From Glandiceps talaboti (Eukaryota > Hemichordata > Enteropneusta > Spengelidae): 64,000 nt of DNA. The notes under the pieces were generated by a model. The model saw only the letters and a list, made by a program, of their open reading frames with translations. It made no database searches and was not told the DNA's origin. Each line of letters begins with the position of its first letter. The first letter of the stretch is position 1. The translations under genes and the position numbers were made by a program. The DNA lies in assembly GCF_964340395.1 (NCBI RefSeq), contig NC_135570.1:6727822-6791821 (forward strand). The letters run 5' to 3'. Of the stretch, positions 60,786-64,000 are shown one piece after another.

Positions 60786-62310
60786 ATATAGCCTACTTGA
60801 TCGACACAATGTAGTTGTTAATTCACATCTTCATTATATAGCTAACAATGCTTGGTGGTCCAAGTGTCCCTAGCCCTCAGAATTCACTCGCCACGTAAAC
60901 CTTACCCAAATTTATTACCTTGTACATATGTTTTTTAAAGTGCAATTGAAATGTTATGAAGAGAACAGCGATTTGAATTAACTGTAAAACTATTAAAATG
61001 CAATGAGCTGTATGCTGATATAAGCTGGTGAGTTTTATGTGTCTTCGTTTATGATATTTAGCAGTGGTTGTAAAATATGAACAGTTTAGGTGATCTATTA
61101 ACTTGCTTTACATCATTATAAATACTGATACATTCTGTAATAAATTGTAAGCGTTTTATAGCAATAAAATGACAACAGTAAGTTTAGGTGTATATTGACG
61201 CTTATTTAACATCATTATGTGAACTACTTTTCATTGAAATTGTCAAATTTAGACAAACAATGAAGTTTTTGTATGATATGGTTTCTCCAATTTTAGGGTT
61301 CTCGAAAATATTATAATTGCTTTCACTCAGAAGTACATGTATTTGATGATCAAGTGCACGCTTTCTTAACGATTTACTGAAAGTGTGGTACGGTTTCCCT
61401 ACTATATCAATGACCTAATGCAGTTAAAATAGTGGCTGTAGAGAATATTATTTCAAATATTTGTCTCCGATGGTGATCGAATGCATGCTTTTTTGATGAT
61501 TCTTTGGAATCTGAATCTGAATCTGAGGCTGTTTTTACTACAGAAGAACGTAAGAATGAAATATGTGAAATGTACAGATGTGAAGCCATATCAAATGACA
61601 TGAAAATGACTGCCAGGTCTTATGTGTACCTTTCATGAAATCACAGTAGTATTTTACAAGGTTTATTGTATTCGCTTTTATGCTAATCTAAACCGTGTCT
61701 CATTTCATGAATAATATTTATTATTTTGAAAAAAGAATTGTGATGTTGGATTTTGCTTGTTATAAAAATATACATAAATTTTAAATTTTGTAAATTCGTA
61801 TATTTATGATTTGAAGTCATTGGTTCATAGATATGCTTGCTAGATTTGTGGCTTGATGCTAAAAGGCTGTTGCTATAGTAACAGTTATTTAAGCTAATCT
61901 GTTGAGATAGGGAACAGTCTGTGTGTTGTTCATTTTGTAGGGAATATACCCAGTACATATATAAATCAATCTAAGCTATTCTAGACTCAGATAGGGGGTT
62001 TTAAACCAAACTAGAACAAATCACACTAATCTAAGGTGTCAAAATGGCACTATGTCAGGTTTACGTTTTGTGAAACAATACAGTAGAAAAGTGAACGACA
62101 ACTTTCAGTACGTTGATGATCCAGGCATGACATCACTGGGGCTGATATAATTGTTGACTTTCCCCTGCTTGGTAAATGAGTGAATCCAAGTGAACTGTGT
62201 TACCGGAGCCTTATGTGTGGCATAGATTGAATATTGCGGCAGTCATGTTTTTGTGCTTATAACTAGCTGACAGTCTTATTGTGCATTTACAAAGAATAGT
62301 AATATTTAGG
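60786..62310. other. Intronic DNA, no gene seen
   Basis: Very AT-rich. GTTGCTATAGTAAC at 61869-61882 is an X-box-like palindrome. TCTGAATCTGAATCTGA at 61509-61525 is a short repeat. Confidence 0.5.
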
Positions 62311-62540
62311 GCGGTCAGAATTTTAAGTGATGGCACCAGCCAGAATGCTGCAGTGTGTGTCGAGGAGCATCTTAATGCAATGATTAGCCTAGAGGAAATC
62401 AACCACAAGACTAATTTGACAACTGCCGTTTGTGAATCAAGTAAGCCTTGTAAACGCCTGCTGCAAGATAACAACATATCAGCTATGAAGGAAGTTCTGA
62501 GGTTTGCAATGGCATGGAGAGGTTTCATTCAACGCAATGT
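62311..62540 (+). other. Exon-like open region, unrecognised
   Basis: A frame running from about 62281 to 62571 reads RILSDGTSQNAAVCVEEHLN and, later, CKRLLQDNNISAMKEVLRF, with balanced amino-acid use and higher G+C than its flanks. TTTAG precedes it (about 62310), and AAT/GTGAGT (donor near 62541) or CAA/GTAAGC (near 62440) could end an exon. I do not recognise a family. It could be an exon of an unknown or nested gene, or a decayed transposon gene. The polypyrimidine tract is weak. Confidence 0.3.
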
Positions 62541-64000
62541 GAGTTTTATTATTCCTGTCAATCATTTTTAGTGGTCGAAATGAGCATGACAAATAGATAG
62601 TGGAAATAAACGCATGAGTTAATTTATACTGCATACATATGTTAGTCGATAAAATCTCCCATATATCGAGAAACTGTAGTCTCCAAACTTCTTACTTAAG
62701 CAAATGTATCAGAAATGGTATATTTATTTTATTATATTGTTTCTTCCTGTATATTACCTTGGTTCTCCAAACCTAAGAACAGTATCAGTACACCTACCAG
62801 ACTGAAATAAGGCAGTAGTGTTTTCCCACGTAGAAAACTTGAATGTTTATACTCTGTATATATAATATCAAATACAAATTTCTGTTATTGAAAATTGTTT
62901 CCCCGTATGGTGCCAATCGAACTCACTTACACATGGCGTGTCTATTTTGTAGTGATAGTCCAGTACTAATAGATATCTTGTCATGGCATATGATCAAAAA
63001 AATAAAAATTTAGTCAATTATAATGTGGACAAACTGAGAACAATATTCAACAGGGTTCTCCATGATTTTGAAAAAAATAAAGGAGTGGCCTAATTTACAT
63101 ATTAATTTGCATGTCATTAGCATATTTTTCAGCTCTTAACATTAGAGAGTGAGAAAATGTTTTCAAGACCTGCAATCAATTAAATTCTGATTTGAACCAT
63201 TCAGCAAACTAGAATACACAGAAATTTGTTGAGATCAATAATTTTGAAACCTTTAACTTAATTCAAAATGTAAAAATTTCAGGAAGGAGATTGACAGTTA
63301 CACAGCTTTTGACGATGTTGGCAAATTTGACCTTTTGGTCTATTTGTGGCTGATAAACATTTCATTTATAAAGTAAAAAAACTTAATTAATTTTCCAGTA
63401 CCTCAATCCTAAAGATTTTTCAGGCTGCCAATTAGGCATGTCACTATTTCCATATAGAAATAGTCACACAAGTTGAGTTGAGGGTGGTTGCTATGGAAAT
63501 TCTTTTTGATGCTCATCAGTGTTGTCATAGTTACTGTAACCATAGACACCTTTATGATAAAAGTGGCAATTGCACTGTAACTTGTCATTATAAATATACA
63601 GGGAAAGTGATAGAATCATCCCAGTGGTGCAAAAATAGACATTCTAGACTTTCGCATGACTGGTTGAGAACTCGATATCCAAGTTTAGCCAATTTGATAT
63701 TTGGCTTCATGGTCTCTGGTGTTTTCGTTTGATCACTTGGTAGAACCCAACCTGTTGTACAGTTGTTGGTTCCACTCAAGCATTTCATGTGGGCACAAAC
63801 TGGGTAGAAACACATTTGCATAGCAATACACCCCTTTGATATGCAAATTTATGGTTACATTATTACTGGGTAAGAATTGTCAATTGAGGGAACCATTGGG
63901 AAGGGAAACCATGTCAGTATGAGGTTGAAAAGAGACATGTTACTCATTTATACATTTCAGCAAATTCAGAGATTAAAAAACTTCCTAAAAATAATAGAAT
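62541..64000. other. Intronic DNA with clustered octamer motifs
   Basis: No gene is recognised (the 84-codon Cys/His-containing frame at 63478-63732 has no known match). Octamer-like sites ATTTACAT, ATTTGCAT and ATTAGCAT lie within 63093-63123, and a second cluster is at 63814-63848. Confidence 0.45.
63814..63848 (+). promoter_or_regulatory. Octamer plus merged TCF/SOX-OCT composite
   Basis: ATTTGCAT (63814-63821) is followed by CTTTGATATGCAAAT (63834-63848). The latter joins a TCF/LEF core (CTTTGAT) directly to a POU octamer (ATGCAAAT). It also fits the SOX-OCT composite CWTTGTNATGCAAAT at 14 of 15 positions. An intronic enhancer is plausible but inferred. Confidence 0.4.

Overview
The window looks like nuclear genomic DNA from an animal, probably a marine invertebrate. 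Reasons: spliced exons of a Wnt-pathway transcription factor, very AT-rich non-coding DNA, dozens of copies of the palindrome TACATGTA, many long microsatellites (ACAT/ATGT, AG, ACAG, CA, ATC, CAA), and decayed LINE, SINE and MITE copies. The clade cannot be fixed from the sequence alone; the protein is closest in style to deuterostome and cnidarian TCFs.

Only one gene is recognisable: the 5' end of a TCF/LEF gene on the + strand. Three exons lie within 671 bp. Exon 1 (7155-7343) encodes the beta-catenin-binding domain. Exon 2 (7430-7514) encodes a basic, serine-rich linker. Exon 3 (7707-7825) encodes the conserved PPNGS segment. Introns 1 and 2 are only 86 and 192 bp, and the splice phases agree (0, 1, 0). 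I found no HMG box, C-clamp or other later exon, so 7826-64000 is read as the beginning of one very large third intron (more than 56 kb). This resembles the tight 5' exon cluster followed by a large intron in vertebrate TCF7L2. About 145 bp before the ATG a TCF site (CCTTTGATG) lies 10 bp from a C-clamp Helper site (GCCGCCG), which suggests autoregulation.

Layout: 1-3900 is upstream non-coding DNA with microsatellites. 3900-5300 carries CACGTG, CRE, RFX X-box and NRF1-like motifs around an (AG)n tract. 6900-7150 is the probable proximal promoter and 5' UTR, followed by the three exons. The intron contains at least a dozen tandem arrays (27 to about 200 bp units), a truncated CR1/L2-like LINE 3' end (46573-47262), a SINE-like insertion with 9-bp target duplications (37256-37622), a TTAA-flanked MITE (31924-32256), four further fold-back elements (41745-42087, 52457-52718, 58539-58750, 60034-60186), and several small dispersed families. 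It also has regulatory-looking motifs: five same-strand DR1 nuclear-receptor sites, SOX-OCT-like composites (one merged with a TCF site), and two CTCF-like sites.

There is no sign of a multi-gene system, operon, CRISPR array or clear RNA gene. Most open reading frames here are microsatellite translations or chance frames. The most interesting material is the regulatory architecture of the TCF/LEF locus and the set of small non-autonomous elements.
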